A stretch of DNA of 34,842 nucleotides from Nitrososphaerales archaeon (GTDB taxonomy: Archaea; Thermoproteota; Nitrososphaeria; Nitrososphaerales; Gagatemarchaeaceae), in assembly GCA_030039795.1 (NCBI GenBank), contig JASHUU010000080.1:1-34842 (forward strand), written 5' to 3'. Below are positions 16,051-24,407 of this stretch, one piece after another. Positions within the stretch are counted from its first letter, which is position 1; each line of letters starts with the position of its first letter. The notes beneath the pieces are model-generated. The model did not search any database, was not told where the DNA came from, and worked only from the letters and a program-made list of their open reading frames with translations. The position numbers were made by a program, and so were the translations under genes.

Positions 16051-17943
16051 TCACCTTCGAGCCTTGCCCGGGCTCATCCTCAACGCTCTGTAGACGAAGG
16101 CGAGCTTGTCGGCTTCTTCCCTGATCCTCGACTCCGGGGTGGTGCCGATGTGGCCCGACTCGGGCTCGACCCTGAGGAGGACGTCGGCGCCTGCGTCCTT
16201 GAGCTTGGAGTAGAACTTGAAGGCATGGGAGGGGTGGACCCTGTCGTCCTTCAGCCCTGTGTAGATGAACACGGGAGGGTACCGCTTGCCCCGTTCCACA
16301 TGGTGATAGGGAGAGTACTTCATCAGGAACTTGGCGTCCCCGGCGTCGTCGGGGTCCCCATACTCAGGGACCCAGGCCCTGCCGACGAGCAGCCTGTGGA
16401 AGGCCATCATGTCAAGGACGGGATATCCGATCAGCACGCCCGAGAAGAGGTCCGGCCTCGCGTTCATCGTTGCGCCCATCAGCAGGCCGCCGTTGCTCCT
16501 CCCGAAGCCCACGACCTCGACGCCTTCGCGCCTCAGCTTGGCCAGGACCGCGAGGTAGTCTTCGAAGACGTTGAACTTCTTCTCCCTCATCCCAGCCTTG
16601 TGCCAGTCTTCGCCGTGCTCCAGGCCTCCTCTGAGGTTAGCGGCGGCGTACGACGCGCCGTCCTCCAGCAGAGGGACGTACGCAGGGTTGAAGGACGGCG
16701 GAATCGAGAGCCTGAAGCCGCCGTAGCCGAAGAGCAGGGCCTTCTTCGGAGAGGTCCCGGCCCTGGCAGTCATGAAGTAGTGGATCGGCGTGCCGTCGGC
16801 CGACTTGGCGTGGCCCTGCTTGACCGCGTATTTCCCGGGGAGCTCCTGTGACAGGAGCGCCTTGAGGCGCCCGCGGTTCAGCTGGTAGACCCTGAAAGGC
16901 AGGGCGAAGGAGCTGAACGTGAAGACCGCCTTGTCGCCGAGAGCGCTGATGACTGGCTCGCCGAAGAGAGCCCCTGGGACGTCGAACCTGATTGTGCGCC
17001 CCTTCTTGCCGTCCATGCCGTACATGCGCAGCTCCGAGCACGCGTCGACAAGGTAGTGGCAGAGCAGCTCGTCCCCCACCAGCGCCGCGTCCAGGAGGGG
17101 CCACGCGGACTCGCGCACCAGCCTCTCGGCGCGCCCCGACCTGACGGCGAGGACCTCGCCGCAGCTCCTCTCGAAGGAGAGCAGGAGGTGCCTCCCTCCC
17201 GAGTAGTCGACGTTGGCCACCACCGCTTCGACGTCGGGGTATATGGGCGACCAGGAGTCTGGCCGACCTACGTCCCCGGCGTAGGGCCTGCTCTTTGAAT
17301 ATCCGTAGAAGGCGTCTAGGAGGGCCTTCGAGGAGTCGTGGGAGGCCGAGATCCCGACGAAGGTGTTGGTCTTGAACCCGCGTCCGAACACGAGCTCGTC
17401 CCTCCCTCCCTTGCGGTGGAACACGCGGGAGGTCGGGGGTTCGACTCCGTCGGGTGACCGCTCGCCCCGGTAGGATCGGACGTAGTAGTAGGAGCCGTCC
17501 TTCAGCCACAGGAGCTGGCCTATGAACCCGCGGAGCTCGTCGACCTTCTTGCCTGTCTCTACGTCCAGGAGGGACATGGTCCCCTCGTCGCTGCCGCCTA
17601 TGGAGTGGTGCAGGGCGACCGCCTTCCCGTCTTCTCGGGCCTGGACGCCCTGGATGACGGCGTCCTTGCCCAGCGCGGCGGAGTCGGAGATCGTCTCCCT
17701 TTGTCCGTCTCCGCGCAGGAGTTGGACCTTGTACGACTTGTCGTCTGAAAAGAACAGAACCACGCCCTGCTTTGTCAGCTGCACGGACCTCATGATCGGG
17801 AGGCTGTAGGCTCGGGTGAGCCTCCTGAACAGGACGTTCGAGAGCGGGCGGACGGACCTCCGCGCGGCCTCGTCCTGCTTCGACGCCCATGCGGCGACCT
17901 TCGGGTCGCCTGTGTCCTCCAGCCAGGCATACTCGTCCTTCAA
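16051..17943 (-). CDS. Prolyl oligopeptidase family serine peptidase (S9)
   Basis: This 630-residue cytosolic peptidase likely cleaves short peptides after proline. N-terminal KDEYAWLEDTGDPKVAAW starts the catalytic-domain preface, a beta-propeller spans roughly residues 60-390, and the alpha/beta-hydrolase domain follows. Catalytic elements: GFGRSNGG (Ser483), the Asp in LKDDRVHP and the His in ESGHIG. NLRGGLEHGEDWHKAGM is also typical of the family. I prefer the TTG at 17943, which begins exactly at the family N-terminus and lies about 30 bases from GGTTTTTCTG. An ATG at 18039 would overlap the dtdA promoter and add 32 basic residues foreign to the family. Confidence 0.88.
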   Translation of the reverse strand: MKDEYAWLEDTGDPKVAAWASKQDEAARRSVRPLSNVLFRRLTRAYSLPIMRSVQLTKQGVVLFFSDDKSYKVQLLRGDGQRETISDSAALGKDAVIQGVQAREDGKAVALHHSIGGSDEGTMSLLDVETGKKVDELRGFIGQLLWLKDGSYYYVRSYRGERSPDGVEPPTSRVFHRKGGRDELVFGRGFKTNTFVGISASHDSSKALLDAFYGYSKSRPYAGDVGRPDSWSPIYPDVEAVVANVDYSGGRHLLLSFERSCGEVLAVRSGRAERLVRESAWPLLDAALVGDELLCHYLVDACSELRMYGMDGKKGRTIRFDVPGALFGEPVISALGDKAVFTFSSFALPFRVYQLNRGRLKALLSQELPGKYAVKQGHAKSADGTPIHYFMTARAGTSPKKALLFGYGGFRLSIPPSFNPAYVPLLEDGASYAAANLRGGLEHGEDWHKAGMREKKFNVFEDYLAVLAKLRREGVEVVGFGRSNGGLLMGATMNARPDLFSGVLIGYPVLDMMAFHRLLVGRAWVPEYGDPDDAGDAKFLMKYSPYHHVERGKRYPPVFIYTGLKDDRVHPSHAFKFYSKLKDAGADVLLRVEPESGHIGTTPESRIREEADKLAFVYRALRMSPGKARR

Positions 17944-18010
17944 GCGGCGGCCCTGCCTTGGAAGTCGCAGAAAAACCGTCCTCCTACGGGCGAAGAGCCG
18001 GCGTGCTCGG

Positions 18011-18016
18011 TTTATC
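18011..18016 (+). promoter_or_regulatory. TATA-like element of dtdA
   Basis: TTTATC within CTCGGTTTATCTCCC lies about 27 bases before the dtdA ATG at 18041, indicating a leaderless message. Confidence 0.4.
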
Positions 18017-18040
18017 TCCCGAGTCTGGACGGGAGGCACG

Positions 18041-18877
18041 ATGGCCTACAACGCCGCGCCTCAGGGAGAGCCTGCGACTGTGATAGTCGCCTCGTCCTCC
18101 GACCTCGCCTCCCGGACCCTGGCGGAAGCGGTGGTGAGCGAGGGGTTCGAGTCCACGGGCGTGAACCTGTTCGGCGGCCCGGTGTACCAGAAGGGCCCGC
18201 TTCTTCTCGCTACGTTCGAGGACACCATAGTGGCTCCTCCTGACCTGGACAAGTTCTTCAATCCCAAGGCGTACGTCTTCCTGTCAAGGCACAGCTCCGA
18301 GTCGGGGATAGCCTCCCTCACCGCGCACACGACGGGGAACTTCTCGCGGGAGGCGAGGTTCGGCGGGTCCGGGCGCGAGCTGGGAAGGTCTGACCCTTCG
18401 CTGCTCAAGAACTACATGGTGGCCCTGCACAGCAGGCGCGAGAGAGTCGAGGGATACGAGATCACTCTCGAAGCGACGCACCACGGTCCGACCTCGCTCG
18501 GGAAGCCGGTGCTCTTCGTGGAGATCGGAGCATCGGAGAAGAACTGGGGCGACAGGGATGCGGCCGGGGTGGTGGCCGAGGCGCTCGTCGAGAGCCTTAC
18601 TTCGAAGGCCACGTCTGCCGACGTCGCCGTAGGGTTAGGCGGGACCCACTATCCGGAGAAGTTCACCAAGCTTGAGGTCGAAGGGGACCTCGCCTTCTCC
18701 TACATCGCGCCGAAGTACGCCCTCGAGCAAGTCGACGAGGCCATGCTCGGGCAGATGATACAGAGGACCACGGCCCCGGTGAGGCGCGCCGCGCTGGACT
18801 GGAAGGGGCTGGGGGCCAACAAGGACAAGATGGTCGAGCTCGTGTCGCGGTTCGGGCTCGAGCTGCTCAGAGTCTGA
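18041..18877 (+). CDS. dtdA: D-aminoacyl-tRNA deacylase, archaeal type
   Basis: This 278-residue enzyme removes D-amino acids wrongly attached to tRNA, preventing their use in protein. The archaeal/plant GEK1-type signature is clear: EATHHGPTSLGKPVLFVEIG, then SEKNWGDRDAA, and GLGGTHYPEKFT near residue 203 with conserved Gly-His residues. Length matches the family (about 250-280). The frame is open for 75 codons upstream, but that part is the shadow of the prolyl oligopeptidase gene; ATG 18041 gives the expected N-terminus and TATA spacing. Divergent from the peptidase and convergent with argF. Confidence 0.93.
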   Translation: MAYNAAPQGEPATVIVASSSDLASRTLAEAVVSEGFESTGVNLFGGPVYQKGPLLLATFEDTIVAPPDLDKFFNPKAYVFLSRHSSESGIASLTAHTTGNFSREARFGGSGRELGRSDPSLLKNYMVALHSRRERVEGYEITLEATHHGPTSLGKPVLFVEIGASEKNWGDRDAAGVVAEALVESLTSKATSADVAVGLGGTHYPEKFTKLEVEGDLAFSYIAPKYALEQVDEAMLGQMIQRTTAPVRRAALDWKGLGANKDKMVELVSRFGLELLRV

Positions 18878-18879
18878 GC
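18865..18879. repeat. Perfect inverted repeat at convergent dtdA/argF ends
   Basis: GCTCAGA and TCTGAGC are 7-base arms around a single G. Each arm contains the stop codon of one of the two convergent, overlapping genes (argF stop at 18867-18869, dtdA stop at 18875-18877). It may be a coincidence of similar C-termini or a bidirectional end signal. Confidence 0.45.
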
Positions 18880-19823
18880 CCGGAGAGTTCCTTCGGGCCG
18901 AGCATCAGGAAGCAGAGGAGCGCCTTTGTGGTGTGGAGCCTGTTCTCCGCCTCGTCGAAGACGAGCGACCTGGCTCCGTCGATCACGTCGGCGGTCACCT
19001 CCTCGCCCCTGTGGGCCGGGAGGCAGTGCATGAAGACGGCGTCACCTTTAGCGGCCGACATCAAGGAGGCGTCCACCTGGTACGCAGGCATGAAGGCCTT
19101 CGCACGCCGTTCCCTTTCAGCTTCCAGTCCCATCGAGACGAACGTGTCCGTGATGACGCAGTCGGCGCCCTGGACCGCCTCTCTGGGGTCGGTGGTGGCT
19201 TCTACCTTCGTCCCCGTGGTCTTTGACAGCTCCTGCGCCTCTTTGAAGGCTTCCGCGGAGGGCTCGAAGCCCTGAGGCGTGGCGGCCACGAAGTCGATGC
19301 CCGTCAGGGCGGCGCCGATGGCCCAGGAGTTGCAGACGTTGTCTCCGTCGCCCACCCACCCCACCCTGAGGCCCTTCAGGCGTCCCTTGTGCTCCTTCAG
19401 TGTCAGGAGGTCGGCGAGAATCTGGACAGGGTGATAGAGGTCGCTGAGCGCGTTCACAACCGGGACCGTGGACGAGCCCGAGAGGCGGACGAGGTCCGCG
19501 TGGGAGTTCACCCTGGCCGCTATGCAATGGACGTATCTCGAGAGGACTCTGCCCGTGTCCTCGACGGTCTCCCCCCGGCCGAGCTGGAGCTCGCTTGAGC
19601 TCAGGCTCACCGGGCTGGCGCCGAGCTCGGTGGCGGCCACCTGGAAGCTCACTCTGGTCCTGGTGCTCGGCTTCTCGAAGATCATGGCGACGCTCTTCCC
19701 GCTCAGCGCCCCTGAGCCTGCGCGCGCCCTTCTCCCTTCCTTGAGCCGCTGGGCGGCCGTGAGGATGGAGTCCAGGTCTGAAGGGGTGAGCTCGCCCAGC
19801 GTCAGGAGGTCCTTGCCTCTCAT
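18867..19823 (-). CDS. argF: Ornithine carbamoyltransferase
   Basis: This 318-residue enzyme makes citrulline from ornithine and carbamoyl phosphate. The carbamoyl-phosphate loop FEKPSTRTRVSF is near residue 50, and the ornithine-side motif HCLPAHRGEEV near residue 260; the latter identifies ornithine rather than aspartate carbamoyltransferase. Length is typical. ATG 19823 overlaps the lysK stop (ATGA), so it is translationally coupled to lysK, the gene whose product releases ornithine from LysW. It is the last gene of the lysW1-lysX-lysK-argF unit and overlaps the convergent dtdA by 11 bases. Confidence 0.95.
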   Translation of the reverse strand: MRGKDLLTLGELTPSDLDSILTAAQRLKEGRRARAGSGALSGKSVAMIFEKPSTRTRVSFQVAATELGASPVSLSSSELQLGRGETVEDTGRVLSRYVHCIAARVNSHADLVRLSGSSTVPVVNALSDLYHPVQILADLLTLKEHKGRLKGLRVGWVGDGDNVCNSWAIGAALTGIDFVAATPQGFEPSAEAFKEAQELSKTTGTKVEATTDPREAVQGADCVITDTFVSMGLEAERERRAKAFMPAYQVDASLMSAAKGDAVFMHCLPAHRGEEVTADVIDGARSLVFDEAENRLHTTKALLCFLMLGPKELSGLRL

Positions 19824-20920
19824 CTGCTCCCTCCCGACAGCTTCCCAAGCTGCCTTATCGCCTCCGTGGCGACGTCGATGCTCTTCAGATAGTCCGCGAC
19901 ATCCACGGACTCCCTGTCCGTGTGGCTGGTCGAAGTGTCCCCGGGGCCGTAGGTGACGCACTCGACGCCCCTCTTCTGGGCGAAGGTGTTCATGTCGCCC
20001 GTCCCGGTCTTCCTCACCAAGGCAGGCTTCGCCTTCATGCTGAGCAAGATAGCTCTTTGGAACGCCCTGACAAGGGTGGAGGACAGGGGCGCCTCGTAGG
20101 CCTCGGTCGGGTCTCCGGCCTTCACTTCGATTTCCGGGCCTTTGGGGGCCTGACTCGCGATCTCCTTGATGTCCCGGAGGGCTTCGGCGACTGGGGTGCC
20201 GGGGGGGACCCTCAGGTCGAGGGTGGCTTCGCAGAGAGCCGGGACGACGTTGTGAAACGACCCCGCCTTGACGATGGTGGGCGAGAGAGACAACGACCTG
20301 AAGTGGTCTCCGGCGACTGCCTTCGAGGCCTCGAACTCCCTGAGCCTGGCCAGCAGCGAGCAGAACTCGTCGAAGGCGCTGTCGTGCGCCCAGGGCGAGC
20401 CCGCGTGCCCACCCTGGGTTCTGACCGTGACCCCGACGCTTACCCTGCCCCTGTAGCCGATCGTTATCCTCCGGGCGCCGCTCGGCTCGCCGAAGACCGC
20501 GCAGTCGAAGGCCGACCTGCTGCGGATGAGCTCCTCGACTCCGGCGCCCGCGCCCTCCTCCTCGGTCGCGCCGGCGAACGTGACCCTGACCCCGGCCTCA
20601 GACGCCCTTGCTCCCGCCAGCATCAGCGCGCAGAGCGGAGACTTCGCGTCTGACGCCCCTCTGCCGTAGATCGTCCCTCCCTCTCTCCTGACCGGGAGCT
20701 CGCCCGGCACGGTGTCCATGTGGCCGCAGAGGAGAAGCCTGACGCCCCCGTCGCCTATCTCCCCCACGGCGTTTCCGGCCTTGTCGATCCTGACCTTCGA
20801 GTAGCCCATGCCGCGCATCCGGTCGCAGAGGAACCCGGCGAGCTCCCCCTCTTGGGAGGTCGGGGAGTATATCTTCAGAGCCTCAAGCAGGAGCCGGACC
20901 GGTTCGTTCTCGCGCGTCAT
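19820..20920 (-). CDS. lysK: [LysW]-lysine/ornithine hydrolase
   Basis: This 366-residue M20-family metal peptidase frees lysine or ornithine from the C-terminal Glu of LysW. Metal-binding motifs: [12 protein letters not shown] (His and the catalytic Asp), [11 protein letters not shown] (bridging Asp), TEEEGAG (catalytic Glu and metal Glu) and SHTDRESV near the end. The context (LysW, LysX and argF) favours LysK over the related ArgE or DapE. ATG 20920 overlaps the lysX stop as ATGA. One enzyme probably serves both the lysine and arginine branches, as in Sulfolobus. Confidence 0.92.
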   Translation of the reverse strand: MTRENEPVRLLLEALKIYSPTSQEGELAGFLCDRMRGMGYSKVRIDKAGNAVGEIGDGGVRLLLCGHMDTVPGELPVRREGGTIYGRGASDAKSPLCALMLAGARASEAGVRVTFAGATEEEGAGAGVEELIRSRSAFDCAVFGEPSGARRITIGYRGRVSVGVTVRTQGGHAGSPWAHDSAFDEFCSLLARLREFEASKAVAGDHFRSLSLSPTIVKAGSFHNVVPALCEATLDLRVPPGTPVAEALRDIKEIASQAPKGPEIEVKAGDPTEAYEAPLSSTLVRAFQRAILLSMKAKPALVRKTGTGDMNTFAQKRGVECVTYGPGDTSTSHTDRESVDVADYLKSIDVATEAIRQLGKLSGGSR

Positions 20921-21765
20921 CTTTTCTGTGCGGCCGCTAGGTAGTCTACGACCAAGCCGGGGATGTCCACTCCGGTCGCAGGCACCGTGTTCTTGAACTC
21001 TGTGGTGTTGTTGACCTCGTGGACCATGAGCCCCTCGGAGGTCTCCATCAGGTCGACGCCGACGATCTCGCCGCCGACCGACTCGGCCGCTTTGACGGAG
21101 AGCTCGTCGAGCTCCTTGCCCACCTTGCACGCCTCGGCCTTCCCGCCGCGGGCGGTGTTGGTCCGCCAGTCCGTGCCGTCTGAGTTCCTGTATATCGCGG
21201 CGACCGTCTCCCCTCCTATGACGAAGGAGCGTATGTCCCGCGGCGGCCGGTCGACGAACTCCTGGAGGTAGTAGACCTGGTACAGCGGGAACATGTGCTC
21301 CCTGTCTTCCACCACGGCCTTTGCGGCGTCACCGTCCTTCAGGAGGGCCGAGAGCCTTCCCCAGCTGCCCACGACCGGCTTCAGCACGACCGGATAGCCC
21401 ATCTCCTCTGCGCTCCTGAGGGCGGAGCCGTCGGACAGCGCCAGGACGGTCCTCGGCGTAGGGACGTTGTGTCTGACCAGCTGGAGGCTGCCGAAGAGCT
21501 TGTTGCCGCATGTCCAGGCGCAGGAGAAGGTGTTGACGACCCTGCAGCCGGCCTGCTCGAGCGCCGCGGTCGAGTGGACGTTCCGGAAGTAGCTGACGCA
21601 CCGCTGGAGCACGATAGTCTCCGTCAATGGAGGGCGGGAGCCGAGCTCCAGCACCAGGTCCTTGGAGTCGACCATCTCCGCCTTGACGCCCCGCTTCTCG
21701 GCGGCCGCCGCGATCGCCTTCTCCTCCCAGCGTATGGTGTCATAGAGAAGAGAGAATGAAGGCGT
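20917..21765 (-). CDS. lysX: LysW-2-aminoadipate ligase (LysX-like ATP-grasp)
   Basis: This ATP-grasp enzyme joins the amino group of a substrate to the C-terminal Glu of LysW. Seen: YPVVLKPVVGSWGR (ATP loop), YYLQEFVDRPPRDIR, TNTARGGKAEAC and EVNNTTEFKNTV near the active site. TGVDIPG and EFKN resemble Thermus LysX, so I lean to the aminoadipate branch. The first ATG (21675) would drop about 30 residues, including LLYDTIRWEEKA, which aligns with the ArgX-type paralogue here (TFDRLRWEEKA). No ATG, GTG or TTG exists in that upstream frame, so I extend it to an ACG at 21765, 5 bases after the lysW1 stop. The start remains uncertain; the protein would be 282 residues. Confidence 0.85.
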   Translation of the reverse strand, partial: TPSFSLLYDTIRWEEKAIAAAAEKRGVKAEMVDSKDLVLELGSRPPLTETIVLQRCVSYFRNVHSTAALEQAGCRVVNTFSCAWTCGNKLFGSLQLVRHNVPTPRTVLALSDGSALRSAEEMGYPVVLKPVVGSWGRLSALLKDGDAAKAVVEDREHMFPLYQVYYLQEFVDRPPRDIRSFVIGGETVAAIYRNSDGTDWRTNTARGGKAEACKVGKELDELSVKAAESVGGEIVGVDLMETSEGLMVHEVNNTTEFKNTVPATGVDIPGLVVDYLAAAQKR

Positions 21766-21769
21766 GAGC

Positions 21770-21952
21770 CTACTCGCCCCAGTCTTCTTCCTCCTGCTCG
21801 GCGAGCAGGAGGGTGAAGGCGCCGTCCGAACCTGCGAGGGCCAGCTCGAAGGCGGTCCCGCACTCCTTGCAGGTGACGATCTCGCCCTTGATCGCGTCCT
21901 GTGGGACGGGGACAGGGGCGTCGCATTCCAGGCAGTTCGCCGTGGCGCTCAC
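21770..21952 (-). CDS. lysW: Amino-group carrier protein LysW (first copy)
   Basis: This 60-residue protein carries aminoadipate- or glutamate-derived intermediates on its terminal Glu. It has a zinc-ribbon half (NCLECDAPVPVP and VTCKECGTAFEL, two C-x2-C pairs) and ends EEEDWGE, the conserved attachment tail. I chose GTG 21952: an ATG nine codons upstream (21979) lies inside the TATA-like element, and the GTG is about 27 bases from it. It starts the lysW1-lysX-lysK-argF transcription unit. Confidence 0.93.
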   Translation of the reverse strand: MSATANCLECDAPVPVPQDAIKGEIVTCKECGTAFELALAGSDGAFTLLLAEQEEEDWGE

Positions 21953-21969
21953 TTGGGCATCCCTCGCAC

Positions 21970-21986
21970 CCGTTTTCATTTAACGG
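21970..21986 (-). promoter_or_regulatory. Promoter of lysW1 with overlapping palindrome
   Basis: The minus strand reads CCGTTAAATGAAAACGG. The arms CCGTT and AACGG flank an AT-rich 7-base centre that includes the TATA-like TTAAATGA. The size and AT-rich centre resemble Lrp/AsnC binding sites, and the lrp-type gene ends only 14 bases upstream. Confidence 0.5.
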
Positions 21987-21999
21987 TATTCGGACGAAA

Positions 22000-22434
22000 T
22001 CAGCGGATGGTCCGCAGGACCATGGCGGTATTCGTATTGATCACGCCGTCTATGCGCCGGATGTCCTCCACTGTTGCGTTGACAGCGGCGATGTCCGGAC
22101 CCTGCACGACGACGGCGACGTCGAACTGCCCGGCGGTCTCGTAGACGGCCTCGACGCCTTTGACGCCGCGCATCTTCTCGCTGACCTGCCTGGTGGGGAC
22201 GGAGGGCCTGACGCTGACCCAGGTTATCGCGCTGCTGAGCTGCCTGTCGTCGACGTCTATGGTGAACCTGCGTATCTTGCCGCTGGCCGTGAGGTTCGAG
22301 ATCCTGCGCCTGACCGCCGACTCGGAGACGCCGAGCCTCTGGGCCAGCTCTGTGTTCGACGCGCGCGAGTTCTCCCTGAGCAGGGAGAGGATCAGCTCGT
22401 CGACCCTACCGGACTCTTCCCGCTTCCTCTTCAT
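22000..22434 (-). CDS. lysM: Lrp/AsnC-family regulator (LysM-like)
   Basis: This 144-residue regulator has an N-terminal helix-turn-helix (ILSLLRENSRASNTELAQRL and VSESAVRRRISNLTASGKI, about residues 14-55) and a C-terminal ligand-sensing RAM domain (VSVRPSVPTRQVSEKM; QFDVAVVVQGPD). Sulfolobus encodes LysM, an Lrp-type protein controlling lysWXJK in response to lysine; the position here between lysJ and lysW suggests the same role. Its ATG overlaps the end of lysJ by 29 bases, so it is in the upstream unit. A palindrome at the next promoter is a likely target. Confidence 0.85.
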   Translation of the reverse strand: MKRKREESGRVDELILSLLRENSRASNTELAQRLGVSESAVRRRISNLTASGKIRRFTIDVDDRQLSSAITWVSVRPSVPTRQVSEKMRGVKGVEAVYETAGQFDVAVVVQGPDIAAVNATVEDIRRIDGVINTNTAMVLRTIR

Positions 22435-23596
22435 TTATCACGCCCTCCAGCACGGAGAGGCCCTTCTGAATCTGGTCGTCGCCGATGACGAGCGCGGGGA
22501 GGAACCTGAAAGTGTCGCGGCCTGAGTAGGCGAAGATCGCGCCTCTGTCCTGCGCCGCGAGCAGCATGGAGTGTATGTCTATCCTCGCCTGCATGGCGAG
22601 CATCAGCCCGAGGCCGCGGACCTCCCTTACCAGCTTGTGGTCCGAGGCGATGCGCGAGAGGGAGGCCTTCATCGCCTCGCCCTTCTTCTTGGCCTGCGAC
22701 GGGAGGTCGTTGTCCTTGATGAAGTCGAGCGTAGCCGACGCGGCTGCGCACGCGAGCGGATTCCCTGCGAAGGTGCTGGTGTGCTCGCCTCCCTTGAGGC
22801 TGGCGGCGACCTCGCTTCTGGTCAGCGCTGCGCCTACGGGGACGCCTCCTCCGAGGCCCTTGGAGACGGTCATGATGTCCGGGACGACTCCCCAGTGCTC
22901 GGAGGCCCACATGCGGCCTGTCCGGCCGAGGCCGGTCTGAATCTCGTCCATGATGAGGAGGGCGCCTTCCCTGTCGCAGATCTCCCTCGCGCGTTTGAAG
23001 TAGTCTGCGGGCGGGACTACGATGCCGCTCTCGCCCTGTATGGGCTCCGCGATGACGGCGGCGGTCTCCTTGCTGACGAGGCCCGCGAGCGACTCAGCGT
23101 CACCGTAGTCGGCGAAGTCGAATCCATCGAGGAGCGGGAGGAAGGGGTCCCTGTATTTCTTGTTCCAGGTGGCTGAGAGCGACCCGTAGGTCTTGCCATG
23201 GAAGCCGCCTTTCATCGAGACTATCCTCTTCCTTCCCGTGTGCCGGCGGGCGAGCTTGAGGGCTGCCTCGACGGTCTCGGTGCCGCTGTTCGTGAGGAGG
23301 GCCTTCTCCAGTCCCCGGGGGGCCGCCTTCGCGAGCCTCTCGAAGAGCCCCGCCCTGGCGTCGTTGTAGAACGAGCCGTGGCAGGTGATCAGGGTCGAGG
23401 CCTGCGCCGCCACCGCCCCCGCTACGGAGTGGTTCGAGTGGCCCACGAGGGCCACCCCGTAGCCCGTCATGAAGTCCAGGTACTCCTTGCCCGACGCGTC
23501 CCACACGACGGACCCCTCCCCCCTCACGAGGGTGAGCGGCATCTTCTGGAACGCCTGCACCCCGAAGGCGCTCTCCAGCTCTTCGTATCTGTTCAT
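22406..23596 (-). CDS. lysJ: [LysW]-aminoadipate/glutamate semialdehyde aminotransferase
   Basis: This 396-residue PLP enzyme converts the LysW-bound semialdehyde to LysW-bound lysine or ornithine. Class III aminotransferase features: NSGTETVEAALKLAR (phosphate-binding), KGGFHGKTYGSLSAT, IAEPIQGESG, LIMDEIQTGLGRTG and the PLP lysine in MTVSKGLGGG. ATG 23596 overlaps the lysZ stop as ATGA; an in-frame GTG seven codons upstream is less likely. The same fold includes ArgD; LysW context decides the name, and it likely serves both branches. Confidence 0.93.
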   Translation of the reverse strand: MNRYEELESAFGVQAFQKMPLTLVRGEGSVVWDASGKEYLDFMTGYGVALVGHSNHSVAGAVAAQASTLITCHGSFYNDARAGLFERLAKAAPRGLEKALLTNSGTETVEAALKLARRHTGRKRIVSMKGGFHGKTYGSLSATWNKKYRDPFLPLLDGFDFADYGDAESLAGLVSKETAAVIAEPIQGESGIVVPPADYFKRAREICDREGALLIMDEIQTGLGRTGRMWASEHWGVVPDIMTVSKGLGGGVPVGAALTRSEVAASLKGGEHTSTFAGNPLACAAASATLDFIKDNDLPSQAKKKGEAMKASLSRIASDHKLVREVRGLGLMLAMQARIDIHSMLLAAQDRGAIFAYSGRDTFRFLPALVIGDDQIQKGLSVLEGVINEEEAGRVR

Positions 23597-24402
23597 CGCT
23601 TGCTTATCACCGTGCACGACTCGTGGGCCAGGGCTGCGGCGAGGGGCCGCTCCCGCGTCCCGGAGCAGATTATCGCTTCTGCGACGCCCGCGTTCACCGC
23701 TTCGACCGCGGCCATCACCTTTTTCTGCATGCCGAACCCAATCTTTGGGAGCCTAGAAGACGCCTCGGAGGGGGTGAGGCTGGAGACCAGCCTGCCGTCC
23801 AGCGAAAGGCCTTCGACGTCCGTCGCGAAGACAATCCTTTCTGCGTGTATCCCCGAAGCCACCGCGGACGCCGCCCTGTCTCCGTCGATGTTCAGGGGCT
23901 CGGACTCCTCGCCGACCGCGACCGGGGAGACGACCGGGAGGTAGCCGCCGGCCATGAGGAGGTCGAGGACCGCAGGGTCCACCGAGCTGATCTTGCCTGT
24001 GTAGCCGCCGTCGATGGCGACCTTCCTTCCTCGCTCGTCGACTATGACCAGCCTCTCCTTCCGTCTGGCTTGGAGGATGGAGCCGTCGACTCCTGAGAGG
24101 GAGACGCCCCTGGCCCCGGCCTTCCTCAGCGCGAGCACGAGGCGCTTGGCCAGAAGGCCGCTCATGACCATCTGATAGATGTCCGCGGTCTCCCTGTCGG
24201 TGTACCTGCTCCTGATTCCTTCTGGGGACGTGACGAAGCGCTGTCCCTTGCCGAGCCTCTCGGCGGTCCGCGTGACGACGTCTCCGCCGCCGTGGACGAT
24301 CACCACCTGGTCAGAGGACGCACGCCCGGCCGCGTCCGCGACGAGCGCGTCCGGCGTCCCCTCCTTCATCAGGCTGCCTCCTATCTTAACGACGATCTTC
24401 AT
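23593..24402 (-). CDS. lysZ: [LysW]-aminoadipate/glutamate kinase
   Basis: This 269-residue amino acid kinase phosphorylates the side-chain carboxylate of the LysW-bound substrate. Family motifs: VVKIGGSLMKEG, VIVHGGGDVVT, DGGYTGKI and LNIDGDRAASAVA; the last covers the nucleotide-binding Asp. IRSRYTDRETADIYQMVM is typical of LysZ compared with bacterial ArgB. It sits between lysY (5-base gap) and lysJ (ATGA overlap). It is expected to act on both aminoadipate and glutamate carried by LysW. Confidence 0.94.
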   Translation of the reverse strand: MKIVVKIGGSLMKEGTPDALVADAAGRASSDQVVIVHGGGDVVTRTAERLGKGQRFVTSPEGIRSRYTDRETADIYQMVMSGLLAKRLVLALRKAGARGVSLSGVDGSILQARRKERLVIVDERGRKVAIDGGYTGKISSVDPAVLDLLMAGGYLPVVSPVAVGEESEPLNIDGDRAASAVASGIHAERIVFATDVEGLSLDGRLVSSLTPSEASSRLPKIGFGMQKKVMAAVEAVNAGVAEAIICSGTRERPLAAALAHESCTVISKR

Positions 24403-24407
24403 GGCCG

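Noticed and set aside
17420-17460. GGGTTCGACTCC resembling a tRNA T-loop
   Set aside because: The flanking bases do not form a 5-base T stem or a cloverleaf, and the site is inside the prolyl oligopeptidase coding region.
17943-18039. ATG at 18039 as the prolyl oligopeptidase start
   Set aside because: The extra 32 residues are highly basic and foreign to the family, and the start would lie at the dtdA start codon, upstream of the peptidase's own TATA-like signal.
21675-21675. ATG at 21675 as the lysX start
   Set aside because: It would delete the first strand and helix of the ligase, which are conserved in the paralogue in this same window.
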